Notes: generated by a model not told the origin, from the letters alone. A DNA stretch of 64,000 nt from Archaeoglobus neptunius (GCF_016757965.1 NZ_JAEKIW010000001.1:152751-216750), one strand, 5' to 3'. Shown: positions 16,250 to 24,408, counted from the stretch's first letter. Translations and numbers: made by a program.

Positions 16250-17022
16250 CTCGCATAGGCTGATAATTTCAAGATCAAATCAGAAACATCCCTCATCTTT
16301 TTATAAACTTCAGAACTGTGATCGATTTTCGTAACCGGATCTCCCCTGAGATCTATCTCCGCAATACTGCTGTCATATGGCAGCACAGCAAGGAGTTCAA
16401 GTCCCTCCTCATCGGCAAATTTCTCAATCGTGGATTTCGCCTCGTCGCTGGTAATTCTGTTGGCTATCAGAAATATCTTTTTAAAGTTCAGCTTTAGCTC
16501 ACCGGCCAGCTCCTTTATTCTTCTGGCAGTTGCCAGACCCTTTCTCGACATGTCCGTGACTATTATAATGTAGTCTGCACTGTCAATCGTCCTCCTGCTG
16601 AAGTGTTCCAGTCCTGCTTCAGTATCGATAACTATGTAATCATAATGCCTCATCAGCCTCTTCAGCACTCCCCTCAGCAGTGAATTTGCAAAGCAGTAGC
16701 ACCCCTCTCCTTCCGGTCTTCCCATAACGAGCAGATCGTATCTCGGGCACTCGCATATAGCCTCGGCGTAAATCTTTCCTTCAAGCCACTGTTCCTTGTT
16801 CATTGAACCCATTTCATCTCTGCTAACCTGAAACAGCTCTCTGATTTCTCCAAGAGTTTTACCGAGCTGGTCTTCAACTCCGAGTGCTTCAGGAAGATTG
16901 CTGTCAGGATCTGCATCCACAGCCAGAACGCTGGTAGTTTTTTCAGAGATAAAATTAATGAGGAGGGCGGAAACGAGGGTTTTTCCTGTCCCTCCTTTGC
17001 CTGCCACCGCTATTACTGTCAT
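16246..17022 (-). CDS. cooC: CooC/AcsF-type nickel-insertion ATPase
   Basis: This MinD-type P-loop ATPase helps insert nickel into CODH or the acetyl-CoA synthase A-cluster. The 258-residue protein has the deviant Walker A AVAGKGGTGKTLVSAL (5-20), DADPDSNLPEALG near 37, the family-specific GRPEGEGCYCFAN near 100 whose CxC pair binds metal at the dimer interface, and IDTEAGLEHFSRRT near 133. It lies between cdhC and cdhD as in other archaeal cdh operons. Its ATG overlaps the stop codon of the 28-codon ORF (ATGA), and its own stop overlaps the cdhD start, so translation is probably coupled along the operon. Confidence 0.92.
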   Translation of the reverse strand: MTVIAVAGKGGTGKTLVSALLINFISEKTTSVLAVDADPDSNLPEALGVEDQLGKTLGEIRELFQVSRDEMGSMNKEQWLEGKIYAEAICECPRYDLLVMGRPEGEGCYCFANSLLRGVLKRLMRHYDYIVIDTEAGLEHFSRRTIDSADYIIIVTDMSRKGLATARRIKELAGELKLNFKKIFLIANRITSDEAKSTIEKFADEEGLELLAVLPYDSSIAEIDLRGDPVTKIDHSSEVYKKMRDVSDLILKLSAYAR

Positions 17023-17105
17023 TCTTCTTCCTCAATTATCAGTTCTGGAATGTGGATTTGGGCTCCTTTAAGTATGAGCTTCACCTTCTTTACTTCCTCC
17101 TCCAT
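17019..17105 (-). CDS. 28-residue peptide resembling the CdhC C-terminal tail
   Basis: A 29-codon frame lies exactly between cdhC and cooC. Its ATG shares one base with the cdhC stop (TGATG) and its TGA overlaps the cooC ATG (ATGA). The predicted peptide is strongly acidic at both ends (MEEE..., ...EEEE). Its core VKLILKGAQIHIPELII aligns without gaps to IKLVIKDAKITIDKVII near the end of CdhC, with 8 identities and about 5 conservative changes in 17 positions. The CdhC tail is basic after this core (RKAEKEKK), the opposite of the peptide. The gene is too short for ordinary gene calling. The overlaps at both ends and the similarity argue that it is translated; the function, perhaps docking or chaperoning the CdhC tail, is inference. 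Confidence 0.6.
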   Translation of the reverse strand: MEEEVKKVKLILKGAQIHIPELIIEEEE

Positions 17106-18673
17106 CACTTCCCACCCTTCTTCTCCTTCTCGGCCTTCCTGATGATAACCTTATCGATGGTGATCTTTGCGTCCTTGATCACAAGCTTAATCCCTGCAGG
17201 TGCGGTGGTGGATGCGGGAGCGGGCATCTGCAAAGCTGGCATCTGGAATGGCATGGGTTGCATCTGCATTGGCTGCATTGCTGCCGGCTGTGCTGCAGCG
17301 GGAGCAGCTTCTGCTGGTGCCTCAGCAGCTTCCGCCTCCTCTTCAACTTCCTCTTCTTCCTCAACCCATCCGTTTGTGATCTTCTGTCCATCAACAGGCC
17401 TAACAACACCGGTGACCACGGGATGATCAACCTTCTTCAGGAACTCTCTCAGTTCGTCAAGGGTTTTGGCATCTTCCTCAGTTGCGATCTTGTCTCTGAT
17501 GTCGTCAGGTATGTACTTCGCCACTCTTTCCTTAAGCTCCTTTGGCATCCATACAACCCTGTACCATCCACCATCAGCCTGAATGAACTTCTTGCTTCTG
17601 AAGTAGGCTATACCAATACCCAGGAAGCCGACAACCTGCTTTCCACCACCAGTCTGTCCGGCCATCGTTGAGAATGTAAGGCCATTCGGAGCCGGCTCAG
17701 CGTAACCTCTGTGAACCCATCCAATTCCGTCAACTTCAGGCATGTAGAAGCCTATAACCTCAAAACAACCACAGCTCGTGTGTGGATACTCAAAGAAGCT
17801 GTGCAGCTTTATTCTGTCATACTCTCCACCACTTTCCTGCTTTGCGAACTCGTTAACCCCGCTGTATTCACCACCGATTGGATCGAGCAGATCTCCTTTT
17901 GGTATGGCCCTGTTTGGCCCCTCAGGATCAACCTTTGCAGCAGCTCTGCCATCAAACCAGGTTATCGCTCCACAGAGTGACGGCCTGTCTGGTGAGACAA
18001 CACAAACGTTGGTTGGAGCAAATGACTGACATAGCGTGCATGAGTAGAACTCATCAACATCCTCATCGCTGAGTGCCTCAACTCTTGCATCTCTCTCCTC
18101 AAATATTGGCATCGCCAGCTCATTCAGCAGTTTCTCAACCAGATCCTTGTCCGTTATGTACACAGCCTCTATTTTCTCAATGAATGGCAGTTCATTCTTG
18201 TATAGCATCATTGTGGCCTTTGCAATCTCAATAAGACTCTTGAGCCCCTTCTTGATTGCGTTTTTTCCAATTCTTATCCAGATGTCGTACCTCTGATTGA
18301 GATGCATGTAACCCTCGATGTAGTTCTGGAAGTCGTGATTTCTTCTCTCTATGACGGGCTCGAGGTCAGTCTCAACCTGCGAACCGGCAATATAGTATAT
18401 CATTGCATACGGCTGTGTGGACCCCTCTTCCATCTCATCGAGATCCGGACCGATGAGAGTGACCTTCATGTCTTCTACCTGATCCAGAGGCAACGCCATA
18501 ACAAGCTCGAAGCCCGGCTGTGACGGTCCACCAAGCTCCACGTACATATCGCCCTTTCTGATCCTTTCTCCCTCATACATTGGAGAAATGTCGAATGGAA
18601 ACTCTGCCTCTTCCCCTTCACTCTCCTTGACCTTTACCCCTTCCGGGATCTCAATTCTTTTCCTTTCAACCAT
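17105..18673 (-). CDS. cdhC: Acetyl-CoA synthase beta subunit CdhC
   Basis: This subunit makes or cleaves acetyl-CoA at the nickel-containing A-cluster. The 522-residue protein has the archaeal form without the N-terminal CO-channel domain. The A-cluster ligands are all present: CTLCQSFAPTNVC with a fourth cysteine in PSLCGAITW (about 212-236), and the CGC motif in HTSCGCFEVI near 302. After about residue 415 comes an acidic stretch, then an Ala/Pro/Met/Gln-rich linker (roughly 435-485) and a tail, IKLVIKDAKITIDKVIIRKA, that probably docks on partner subunits. A strong Shine-Dalgarno (GGAGGTG) precedes the ATG. cdhA and cdhB are not next to it; aglB lies upstream on the same strand. Confidence 0.96.
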   Translation of the reverse strand: MVERKRIEIPEGVKVKESEGEEAEFPFDISPMYEGERIRKGDMYVELGGPSQPGFELVMALPLDQVEDMKVTLIGPDLDEMEEGSTQPYAMIYYIAGSQVETDLEPVIERRNHDFQNYIEGYMHLNQRYDIWIRIGKNAIKKGLKSLIEIAKATMMLYKNELPFIEKIEAVYITDKDLVEKLLNELAMPIFEERDARVEALSDEDVDEFYSCTLCQSFAPTNVCVVSPDRPSLCGAITWFDGRAAAKVDPEGPNRAIPKGDLLDPIGGEYSGVNEFAKQESGGEYDRIKLHSFFEYPHTSCGCFEVIGFYMPEVDGIGWVHRGYAEPAPNGLTFSTMAGQTGGGKQVVGFLGIGIAYFRSKKFIQADGGWYRVVWMPKELKERVAKYIPDDIRDKIATEEDAKTLDELREFLKKVDHPVVTGVVRPVDGQKITNGWVEEEEEVEEEAEAAEAPAEAAPAAAQPAAMQPMQMQPMPFQMPALQMPAPASTTAPAGIKLVIKDAKITIDKVIIRKAEKEKKGGK

Positions 18674-18681
18674 GCTTAACC

Positions 18682-18688
18682 CACCTCC
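18682..18688 (-). promoter_or_regulatory. Strong ribosome-binding site of cdhC
   Basis: AAGGAGGTG lies 8 bases before the cdhC ATG on the minus strand, the best match to the anti-Shine-Dalgarno sequence in this part of the window. Unlike many neighbours, cdhC is therefore translated from a leadered message. A+T-rich TATA-like candidates lie near 18740-18755 and 18692-18700; I cannot choose between them. Confidence 0.6.
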
Positions 18689-18924
18689 TTGGTATTATAA
18701 CCTCGACTTACATCCTTAACTACACTCAAAGCTCAATTTTTGTTTATTTGTATTTATCGCTTTTTACCTATTCTCGATTTAACACGATTTCTCATTTTAA
18801 GGAGCATTTTTCATGCTCCCCTCTCTTTTTGGGGAAAGTAGAATTTAAATTAATCGAAAATATTCCGGAGTATCAATTTTTTAGATGCAAATAACAAAAA
18901 GTATTACTAAATTGTAAAAAAGTA
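18689..18924 (-). other. Intergenic region between aglB and cdhC: terminator T tracts, hairpin, promoter
   Basis: The interval is about 235 bases and A+T-rich. On the minus strand, just after the aglB stop, two T tracts within TACTTTTTT and ATACTTTTT (18896-18921) probably end aglB transcription. Further on, a perfect 7-bp stem with a 5-base loop (GGAGCAT and ATGCTCC, 18801-18819) is present. The cdhC promoter must lie in the remaining part, toward 18740. I see no ORF or RNA gene here. Confidence 0.5.
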
Positions 18925-21537
18925 TTAAATCAAATCCAGTCTAACTGTCTCACCGTTGACAACTTCTTTCTCGGTGAGTGTAAGCTTCTTGATAACCCCA
19001 CCTGCACGCAGGTAGTATGGAGTCACAGGCTTCACAGGATAGCTGGAATCGTGAGAGTACGGAAGGATGACCGTGTAATGGCCATTGACAACTTTTGCAG
19101 TGGTGTAGTACTCGAAGGTTCTGTTTTGATTCGTGAGTATGGTGGCGTTTACCACAACCTCTGTTACATTACTTCCGACTTTTCCGGTCACAACCGCCCC
19201 CTTAACTCTCTCGAATATCTTCACATATCCAGACGGACTGAGTTTGACGGGGATTCCAATTTTGTTTTTGTAGAGCTGATTGTACGCATACTTATACAGC
19301 ACTTCCTGAGTACCCATTGAGGGTTCAACGCCATATATCGCTCTCCGCATCGCTTCCTGAAATGCAACGGTGGTAACGAGGCTCTGGTTGGTGAGATCCA
19401 CAAACGAGCTGTATCTCTTCCATTCTGAGGGGAGATCACTTTCATATATCATCCTGTAGTGGGCAAGGCCGCTTCCGTCAAAAAGATGCAGTCTTGCTTC
19501 CATAGTTCTGTAGTACAGCTCACTGGGTATTCTGAGGGGTATTATCACTGAATTTGGAGGGACATCCCACCTGGATGTGGCGTAACCAATCTGTCCTCCC
19601 TGTGTTACATACATGAATCCGGCGTAATACTTTTCTGCAAGGTGTAGGTCTCCCTCAGCCCATACAGCCATTGCATAGAATTTACCCGTTTCCATTTCAA
19701 CATCGCTTACAACGTACTTAACATTAAGCTGCTTTGCCACCCACTCGGCATAGCTCTCATTCTCTGCGGTAAAGAATGACGATGCTCCGGGAACGTTGTT
19801 GTACTTGTTCCCGATCCCCGCCTGGAATGGGTTGGCTATCGGCATTCGGTGTGCTATCGCTTCAATCCAGTGTCCGTAGTCCCACCAGCTTATGACGCCG
19901 TAGGTGGCAAATGGATAGCTGTAGGGCTTTTTGTTGCTTGCGGGTGTTGGATATAACTGGTAGTAGAAATTATCGTACTTTTCTTTATCCGGAGTATGTT
20001 CTCTCATCCACATTAAGGCGTCGTACCACTGTTTCTGTGGTCCACCAGCGTAGTAGCTTTGAGCATCCGCAAAAGCGTAGGTCGGATAAACTGCAGCAAT
20101 TGCCAGAAGAATTGCCACAGCAACTCTGAACGAGCTGAATTTGGTCTTAACCCCCACCGTACTTTCAATGGCTTTGTAAAGGTGAAACCTCTCGAAAATT
20201 ACATTTAGAATGAGTGCAGAGTAAATTGCGGTAACCGCTGCAAAGTAGTAGGCAAACCTGTTCTCACCCCACAGAGCGATAAACATTGCGATTGCCCATA
20301 TCATAAGGCTAATTTCCACGAATCTTCTTTGCTTCACGATCCTGTACGCTCCGTAAAAAATCCCTGCCATACCGAAAAAGAACAGAGAGCCAAAGTGCAG
20401 TACGGCATTTGCCAGAGTGAATTCTCCATTGTGTGTGAAGAAGAATGGATACACCTCGGCAACTGTTAATGAACCTCCCTTTGGCTGAATAACCCGGAGG
20501 ATGTACTGCAGATTTCTCGCAAAGTCGGGAGCGATAACAAAAACAATGCCCGTCAGGATTGCTGTGAGTGTCAGAATTGCTGCTGGTAGGCCGTATTTCC
20601 TGTTTATCCCAACTTTTTCAAAAAATCCATCATCTGCCAGTTTGCCCAACTGGTAAAACACACCTGAAATTACTGCTGAGCCAGAGAGTACGAGAAGCTG
20701 GAAGGGGGAGTAAAGTGTCGTGCTGAAACCACTGTAGTGAAATGCAAATGGCAGATAAATTAAAGAAGCGATTATTAAAGAAATTGACGCTATTGCAGTC
20801 AGATTTTTTGTGTCCGAGTCAACAAATTCTTTGAGGAGCATTGCGAAGAAGACGAATGCAAGAATAAGGAAGGCAGAGATGAATCCCGGGGCCCACGCAA
20901 GCATGTAGAGACCTATTGAAAGTCCCGAAACTACCGGATATAAAACCTGCTTGGAATTCAGGTTTTCTCGCAGTGGCCTATCCTTCCAGCGGTTGTATGC
21001 AAGTAAAAACGTTCCGAGAACAGTCACCTGCCAGAAAGCCTCCCATATGTGGTGATCGTTGAACCCCAACATGCTTCTTTGCAAAAATTGTCCGGGGATG
21101 ATTGCAGCCAAAAATGCAGCCATCACAGCAGTTTTTTTGCCAAAAACTTCTCTTGCAAGCATATATATTGGAAATATTATCAGTATTCCACCGATTGCCG
21201 GAATAAATGCAAGAACAGCCCTCAAGCTCTCTCCACTAGTTGCTCCAAAAATAATTCCTGCTATGGCCCCAAGATAGACTAAAAACGGCCCAAAGTGCGT
21301 GTAGGAGCCGTAAGGATAGTGGGTGAAGGGGTCGAACCAGATTCTGGCAGGGAAGTTATGTATCGTGTTTTCGATAAGTCTGTAATAGTACCAGGGATCG
21401 TTACCCCCCAGTCTGACAGTCCATGTGAAAACACTGTCCCAGGGGTTGAGAACCCTAAGTTTGAAGGATATTGCCGCAGCTACTATCAGAATTGGCAGGT
21501 GCCAGTATTTTTTGAGCATCACTTTTGAATCTTGCAT
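18925..21537 (-). CDS. aglB: Archaeal oligosaccharyltransferase AglB (STT3 family)
   Basis: AglB transfers the lipid-linked oligosaccharide to Asn in N-x-S/T sequons outside the cell. The 870-residue protein has about 13 N-terminal membrane helices and a globular C-terminal half. Metal and substrate motifs visible are GGNDPWYYYRLI in the first external loop, GFNDHHIWEAFWQ, and the acceptor-binding signature VISWWDYGHWI near residue 545. The length is close to that of the long AglB of Archaeoglobus fulgidus, which I recall as about 868 residues and also located beside the cdh operon. A TATA-like TTTAAA lies about 26 bases before the ATG; the 41-base gap to dphB holds overlapping divergent promoters. 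Confidence 0.95.
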   Translation of the reverse strand: MQDSKVMLKKYWHLPILIVAAAISFKLRVLNPWDSVFTWTVRLGGNDPWYYYRLIENTIHNFPARIWFDPFTHYPYGSYTHFGPFLVYLGAIAGIIFGATSGESLRAVLAFIPAIGGILIIFPIYMLAREVFGKKTAVMAAFLAAIIPGQFLQRSMLGFNDHHIWEAFWQVTVLGTFLLAYNRWKDRPLRENLNSKQVLYPVVSGLSIGLYMLAWAPGFISAFLILAFVFFAMLLKEFVDSDTKNLTAIASISLIIASLIYLPFAFHYSGFSTTLYSPFQLLVLSGSAVISGVFYQLGKLADDGFFEKVGINRKYGLPAAILTLTAILTGIVFVIAPDFARNLQYILRVIQPKGGSLTVAEVYPFFFTHNGEFTLANAVLHFGSLFFFGMAGIFYGAYRIVKQRRFVEISLMIWAIAMFIALWGENRFAYYFAAVTAIYSALILNVIFERFHLYKAIESTVGVKTKFSSFRVAVAILLAIAAVYPTYAFADAQSYYAGGPQKQWYDALMWMREHTPDKEKYDNFYYQLYPTPASNKKPYSYPFATYGVISWWDYGHWIEAIAHRMPIANPFQAGIGNKYNNVPGASSFFTAENESYAEWVAKQLNVKYVVSDVEMETGKFYAMAVWAEGDLHLAEKYYAGFMYVTQGGQIGYATSRWDVPPNSVIIPLRIPSELYYRTMEARLHLFDGSGLAHYRMIYESDLPSEWKRYSSFVDLTNQSLVTTVAFQEAMRRAIYGVEPSMGTQEVLYKYAYNQLYKNKIGIPVKLSPSGYVKIFERVKGAVVTGKVGSNVTEVVVNATILTNQNRTFEYYTTAKVVNGHYTVILPYSHDSSYPVKPVTPYYLRAGGVIKKLTLTEKEVVNGETVRLDLI

Positions 21538-21552
21538 GGGAGAAAAAGTAAA

Positions 21553-21566
21553 AAGCTTAATTTAAA
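21553..21566. promoter_or_regulatory. Overlapping divergent TATA elements of aglB and dphB
   Basis: The stretch AAGCTTAATTTAAA lies in the 41-base gap between two divergent starts. TTTAAA at 21561-21566 is about 26 bases from the aglB ATG (minus strand), and AGCTTAAT at 21554-21561 is about 22-25 bases from the dphB ATG (plus strand). Both messages would then be leaderless. The assignment rests on spacing alone. Confidence 0.4.
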
Positions 21567-21578
21567 CTTTCTGATAGC

Positions 21579-22334
21579 ATGATTACCTTCGTTGGTCTGG
21601 GATTGTGGGACATTGAAGATATATCAATCAAGGGATACAATGCTGTAAAAGAAGCTGATGAAGTTTTCATAGAGTTCTATACCTCCAGGATATCCTCCAG
21701 CCTGGATGAAATTGAAAAATTTTTTGGTAGAAACGTCAGAGTCCTGGAAAGGTCAGATCTGGAGGAAAACAGCTTTAAAATCATTGAGGCAGGGAAGGAA
21801 AGAGATGTGGTCATTCTTACCCCGGGCGATCCCATGGTTGCCACAACACACTCATCAATAAAACTTGAGGCGGAGAGAAGGGGTGTGAAAACGAGAATTA
21901 TTCACGGTGCCAGTATAATCAGTGCTGTGTGTGGGCTTACGGGATTGCACAACTACCGGTTTGGTAAATCTGCAACTGTTAGCTGGCATACCTCAAGAAC
22001 GCCTGCAGACGTGATAAAGTCAAATTTGAAAATCGATGCACATACTCTTCTCTTTCTGGACCTTCATCCAAGTCCAATGAGGGTAAACGATGCCATAGAA
22101 AAGCTCATTGTAATTGACGATGGGCTGAGGAAAGTTTACGGCGTTGGCATAGCGAGAGCTGGAAGCGAAAGTGCTGTAGTGAGATGTGACAGGCTGGAAA
22201 GGTTGAAAGACATTGATTTTGGAGAGCCGTTGCACATTCTGATCATTCTTGCAAAAACACTTCATTTCATGGAATACGAGTGTTTAAGAGAATTTGCCAG
22301 CGCCCCTGAAGAGCTGAAGAGGCTGGTGGTTTGA
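21579..22334 (+). CDS. dphB: Diphthine synthase
   Basis: This SAM-dependent methyltransferase (class III, related to cobalamin-pathway methylases) methylates the modified histidine of elongation factor 2 on the way to diphthamide. The 251-residue length is typical. The N-terminal strand and loop MITFVGLGLWDIEDIS, the SAM-contacting TPGDPMVATTHSS near 85 and GASIISAVCGLTGLHNYRFG near 107 are characteristic. The gene is divergent from aglB. Its TGA overlaps a possible TTG start of a 31-codon membrane peptide, followed at once by an OB-fold gene, so these three may be one transcript. Confidence 0.95.
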   Translation: MITFVGLGLWDIEDISIKGYNAVKEADEVFIEFYTSRISSSLDEIEKFFGRNVRVLERSDLEENSFKIIEAGKERDVVILTPGDPMVATTHSSIKLEAERRGVKTRIIHGASIISAVCGLTGLHNYRFGKSATVSWHTSRTPADVIKSNLKIDAHTLLFLDLHPSPMRVNDAIEKLIVIDDGLRKVYGVGIARAGSESAVVRCDRLERLKDIDFGEPLHILIILAKTLHFMEYECLREFASAPEELKRLVV

Positions 22335-22426
22335 AGGTGAGGTGGCTTTCAGTTCGAGAAAAGGCCGGCCTGCTCCTCCTGACGATCGGCTTTGCTGCCA
22401 TACTTTACTTGTACTGGAGGTTCTGA
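22331..22426 (+). CDS. 31-residue single-pass membrane peptide
   Basis: A short frame runs from TTG 22331 (overlapping the dphB stop as TTGA) or GTG 22337 to TGA 22424-22426. The product has a basic start (KVRWLSVREK), one hydrophobic helix (AGLLLLTIGFAAILYLYW) and a terminal RF. It fills the gap between dphB and the OB-fold gene with no spare bases; the next ATG is 2 bases after its stop. The positive-inside N-terminus plus single helix fits a small membrane protein. No homologue is known to me, and ribosome profiling would be needed to be sure it is translated. Confidence 0.45.
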   Translation: MKVRWLSVREKAGLLLLTIGFAAILYLYWRF

Positions 22427-22427
22427 T

Positions 22428-23060
22428 ATGAAAATGCCAAAAAACCTTGATGAGATTAAGAATCACTTCGGTGATCTGATCGACGAAGTTACAGCAAAAC
22501 TGCTTGAGAACTATGCAAAAGGAGAGGAAAATGAAACTCATGCCGGGAAATATGGAAGGGTGACGGTTAGGGGGAGGGTTGTAAAAGTATTTCCAATCAG
22601 ACATTTCAGCAAAAACGGCAGAGATGGAAAGGTTTGCTCGGTCATAATTGAAGATGATTGCAGGATCAATTTTTGGAACGATGCTGCGGAACTTATAGAG
22701 GCCGGCGATGTGGTAGAGGGCGTTATTTTGAGGGTTAGGGGATGGTTCAGAAATGGAGAGGTGCAGGTCAACAGCATTTCCGAAGTTGAGATCGAAACGG
22801 ATTTCGTTGAAATCTCTCAGCTTGAGAAATACAGGGGAAGGAGGGTAAATCTCAGAGGATGGGTAAGCGGAATCGGTGACCCTGAAAAAGCAGAGGAAAT
22901 ATTTATTTCAGACAAGACCGGGAGGGTCAGGGTGGCTCTGGAAGACAAGGAGGTTTACTTCAAAGCCGATATCGGAAGCTATATTGAAGTTTTCAATGGG
23001 ATCGTAACGAATGGTGGGGTTTATGTGGATAAAAACTCCAGGGTGAGATTCGGTGAATAG
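22428..23060 (+). CDS. Two-OB-fold nucleic-acid-binding protein (RPA-related)
   Basis: The 210-residue protein has an N-terminal helical segment with a KNLDEIKNHFGDLIDE start (about 1-35). Two OB-fold units follow: YGRVTVRGRVVKVFPIRHF with RINFWNDAAELIEAGDVVEG (about 43-120), and YRGRRVNLRGWVSGIG with IFISDKTGRVRVALE (about 135-205). Archaeal replication-protein-A paralogues have this build, so single-stranded DNA or RNA binding is likely; a zinc-finger motif is absent. ATG 22428 is preferred over an upstream ATG at 22392 that would read through the membrane peptide. The 3' end overlaps the convergent GIY-YIG gene by 40 bases. Confidence 0.75.
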   Translation: MKMPKNLDEIKNHFGDLIDEVTAKLLENYAKGEENETHAGKYGRVTVRGRVVKVFPIRHFSKNGRDGKVCSVIIEDDCRINFWNDAAELIEAGDVVEGVILRVRGWFRNGEVQVNSISEVEIETDFVEISQLEKYRGRRVNLRGWVSGIGDPEKAEEIFISDKTGRVRVALEDKEVYFKADIGSYIEVFNGIVTNGGVYVDKNSRVRFGE

Positions 23061-23377
23061 AAGAGGTGCGACCAGCACCTGCAGTCAGAACATCCAAAAT
23101 TCCTGATTCCTTCAAGCACCTCACCCAGTTTCAGAGCTACATTGCACTCCGACTCCTTCAGAATTACAGCACCAATTGCGCACATTATGCTCGAAATGTA
23201 ATCTATGTGCCACCTCGTTGCTTTTTTCTCGGCAAAATGTCTTCTTATCCTGTGGACTCCATTATTTGCGCTTCCGACGTAGTAGTAGTAACCGGCCCTG
23301 AAGGTCACTCTTCCCAGACTGCCAACTTTAAGTTTGATGTCAGTATCATTTTGAAGTATTACAATGTAGGAGACCAC
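23021..23377 (-). CDS. GIY-YIG family protein (DUF123 type)
   Basis: The 118-residue protein has the DUF123 variant of the GIY-YIG nuclease fold: an N-terminal strand SYIVILQN, the motif GYYYYVGSAN near 30 (replacing GIY and YIG), GVHRIRRHF with the catalytic-type arginine, RWHIDYI, a conserved glutamate near 75, and a C-terminal GCSDCRCWSHLFY that may bind metal. Archaeal members occur alone or fused to endonuclease III or V, and a role in DNA repair or processing is proposed rather than shown. Start GTG 23377 has no good Shine-Dalgarno. The gene overlaps the end of the OB-fold gene on the other strand by 40 bases. Confidence 0.82.
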   Translation of the reverse strand: MVSYIVILQNDTDIKLKVGSLGRVTFRAGYYYYVGSANNGVHRIRRHFAEKKATRWHIDYISSIMCAIGAVILKESECNVALKLGEVLEGIRNFGCSDCRCWSHLFYSPNLTLEFLST

Positions 23378-23428
23378 AGAAATTCATGCTCGCTAAATTT
23401 TTAAAATATCTCCTTACCTTTTAATCGC

Positions 23429-24373
23429 ATGAAAAGGTACACAGTCCTAGTCATAGCCCTGCTCTTCGCTTGCTGTGCAGGGCAGATTGCGGAGTTCAGC
23501 TCTCTTTCTCATGAAGAATACTGCAGCAAAGTTTGGAGGTATGATGTCGAATGTGCTGTTGAGCACATGCTTACCGATAAAGAGGTTAGCAAGGTCGCAT
23601 CTCTGGCTGAAACCCTGAAAGGTGAAAACTGCAAAGACACTGCCTGGAACATTCTCGAGTGGGAGGACGAAAATCTTCAATATGATTACGAAAAAGCATC
23701 ACTGCCACCACCTCAGATTGTGATAGGTGGAGGAAGTGTTGAGGTCCACGACACCGGGAGAAGGATACAGACTCCCGCTGAGACGGTATCGCTCAGGAAA
23801 GGAATTTGCACGGACTACGCAATTTTGACTCTTGCGCTGCTTAAAGGAGCAGGTTGTGACGGTTATCTGGTAAATGTGACATTCGAAAAAGGAGAAGGGC
23901 ATGTTGCGGCTGCAATACTGCTAAACGGGACCTTTTTCATACTCGACCAGCACCTGCCTCCACTCGATCCCGGCAGTTACTACAAAAAGTGGCTGGAAGA
24001 GGGGAGAAAGGTCAAGTTTGCTGAGGTTTACTACGGTAACACGACAGTTGGTCTTGATTTCTCGCATGGGTACAGCCTCAGTGAAAGTGATGCCGATAAA
24101 CTTGAGATGCTTGTAGCAGATATGTTCAGACACACCGGCCTGAAAGAGGATCCGAGGCTGAGTGGAAAAATGCTCCCTCCCGGCTACAGAGATGGGAAAG
24201 TCATAAAACTTACACTCGGGATGGCTGAATACTACCATCCGGAATTCAAAATGCAATTTGCCAGATATATATTCAAGCTGCTTAATGAAAAAAATGATAA
24301 TTTTCGAGCTTTTAACCTTAAGATAAGTGTACAGAAAGGTGGACTGGAGGTTGTACTTTACGTTGCCAGGTAG
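23429..24373 (+). CDS. Exported transglutaminase-like protein
   Basis: The 314-residue protein has a signal peptide (KRYTVLVIALLFACCAG) whose cysteines could make it a lipoprotein. A transglutaminase-like domain follows, with the catalytic cysteine in RKGICTDYAIL near residue 130, histidine in EGHVAAAIL near 155 and Asp in FILDQH near 170. The C-terminal 100 residues are not recognised. It is probably an extracellular protease, amidase or crosslinking enzyme, with unknown substrate. A TATA-like TTTTTAAAATAT is centred about 26 bases before the ATG and no Shine-Dalgarno is seen. It resembles the protein at 7472-8212 only in the catalytic motif. Confidence 0.72.
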   Translation: MKRYTVLVIALLFACCAGQIAEFSSLSHEEYCSKVWRYDVECAVEHMLTDKEVSKVASLAETLKGENCKDTAWNILEWEDENLQYDYEKASLPPPQIVIGGGSVEVHDTGRRIQTPAETVSLRKGICTDYAILTLALLKGAGCDGYLVNVTFEKGEGHVAAAILLNGTFFILDQHLPPLDPGSYYKKWLEEGRKVKFAEVYYGNTTVGLDFSHGYSLSESDADKLEMLVADMFRHTGLKEDPRLSGKMLPPGYRDGKVIKLTLGMAEYYHPEFKMQFARYIFKLLNEKNDNFRAFNLKISVQKGGLEVVLYVAR

Positions 24374-24408
24374 TAAGAGTTATTTATTACACCGCCAAAT
24401 ATCAGGGT

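Noticed and set aside
17019..17105. The 28-codon ORF as a frameshifted piece of cdhC
   Set aside because: CdhC already has its own full tail and stop codon, and the peptide has its own ATG and stop with neat overlaps, so a sequencing frameshift does not explain it.
18801..18819. Perfect 7-bp hairpin as riboswitch or terminator
   Set aside because: The stem is short, no T tract follows it on the minus strand and aglB already has T tracts right after its stop. I record it as part of the intergenic region only.
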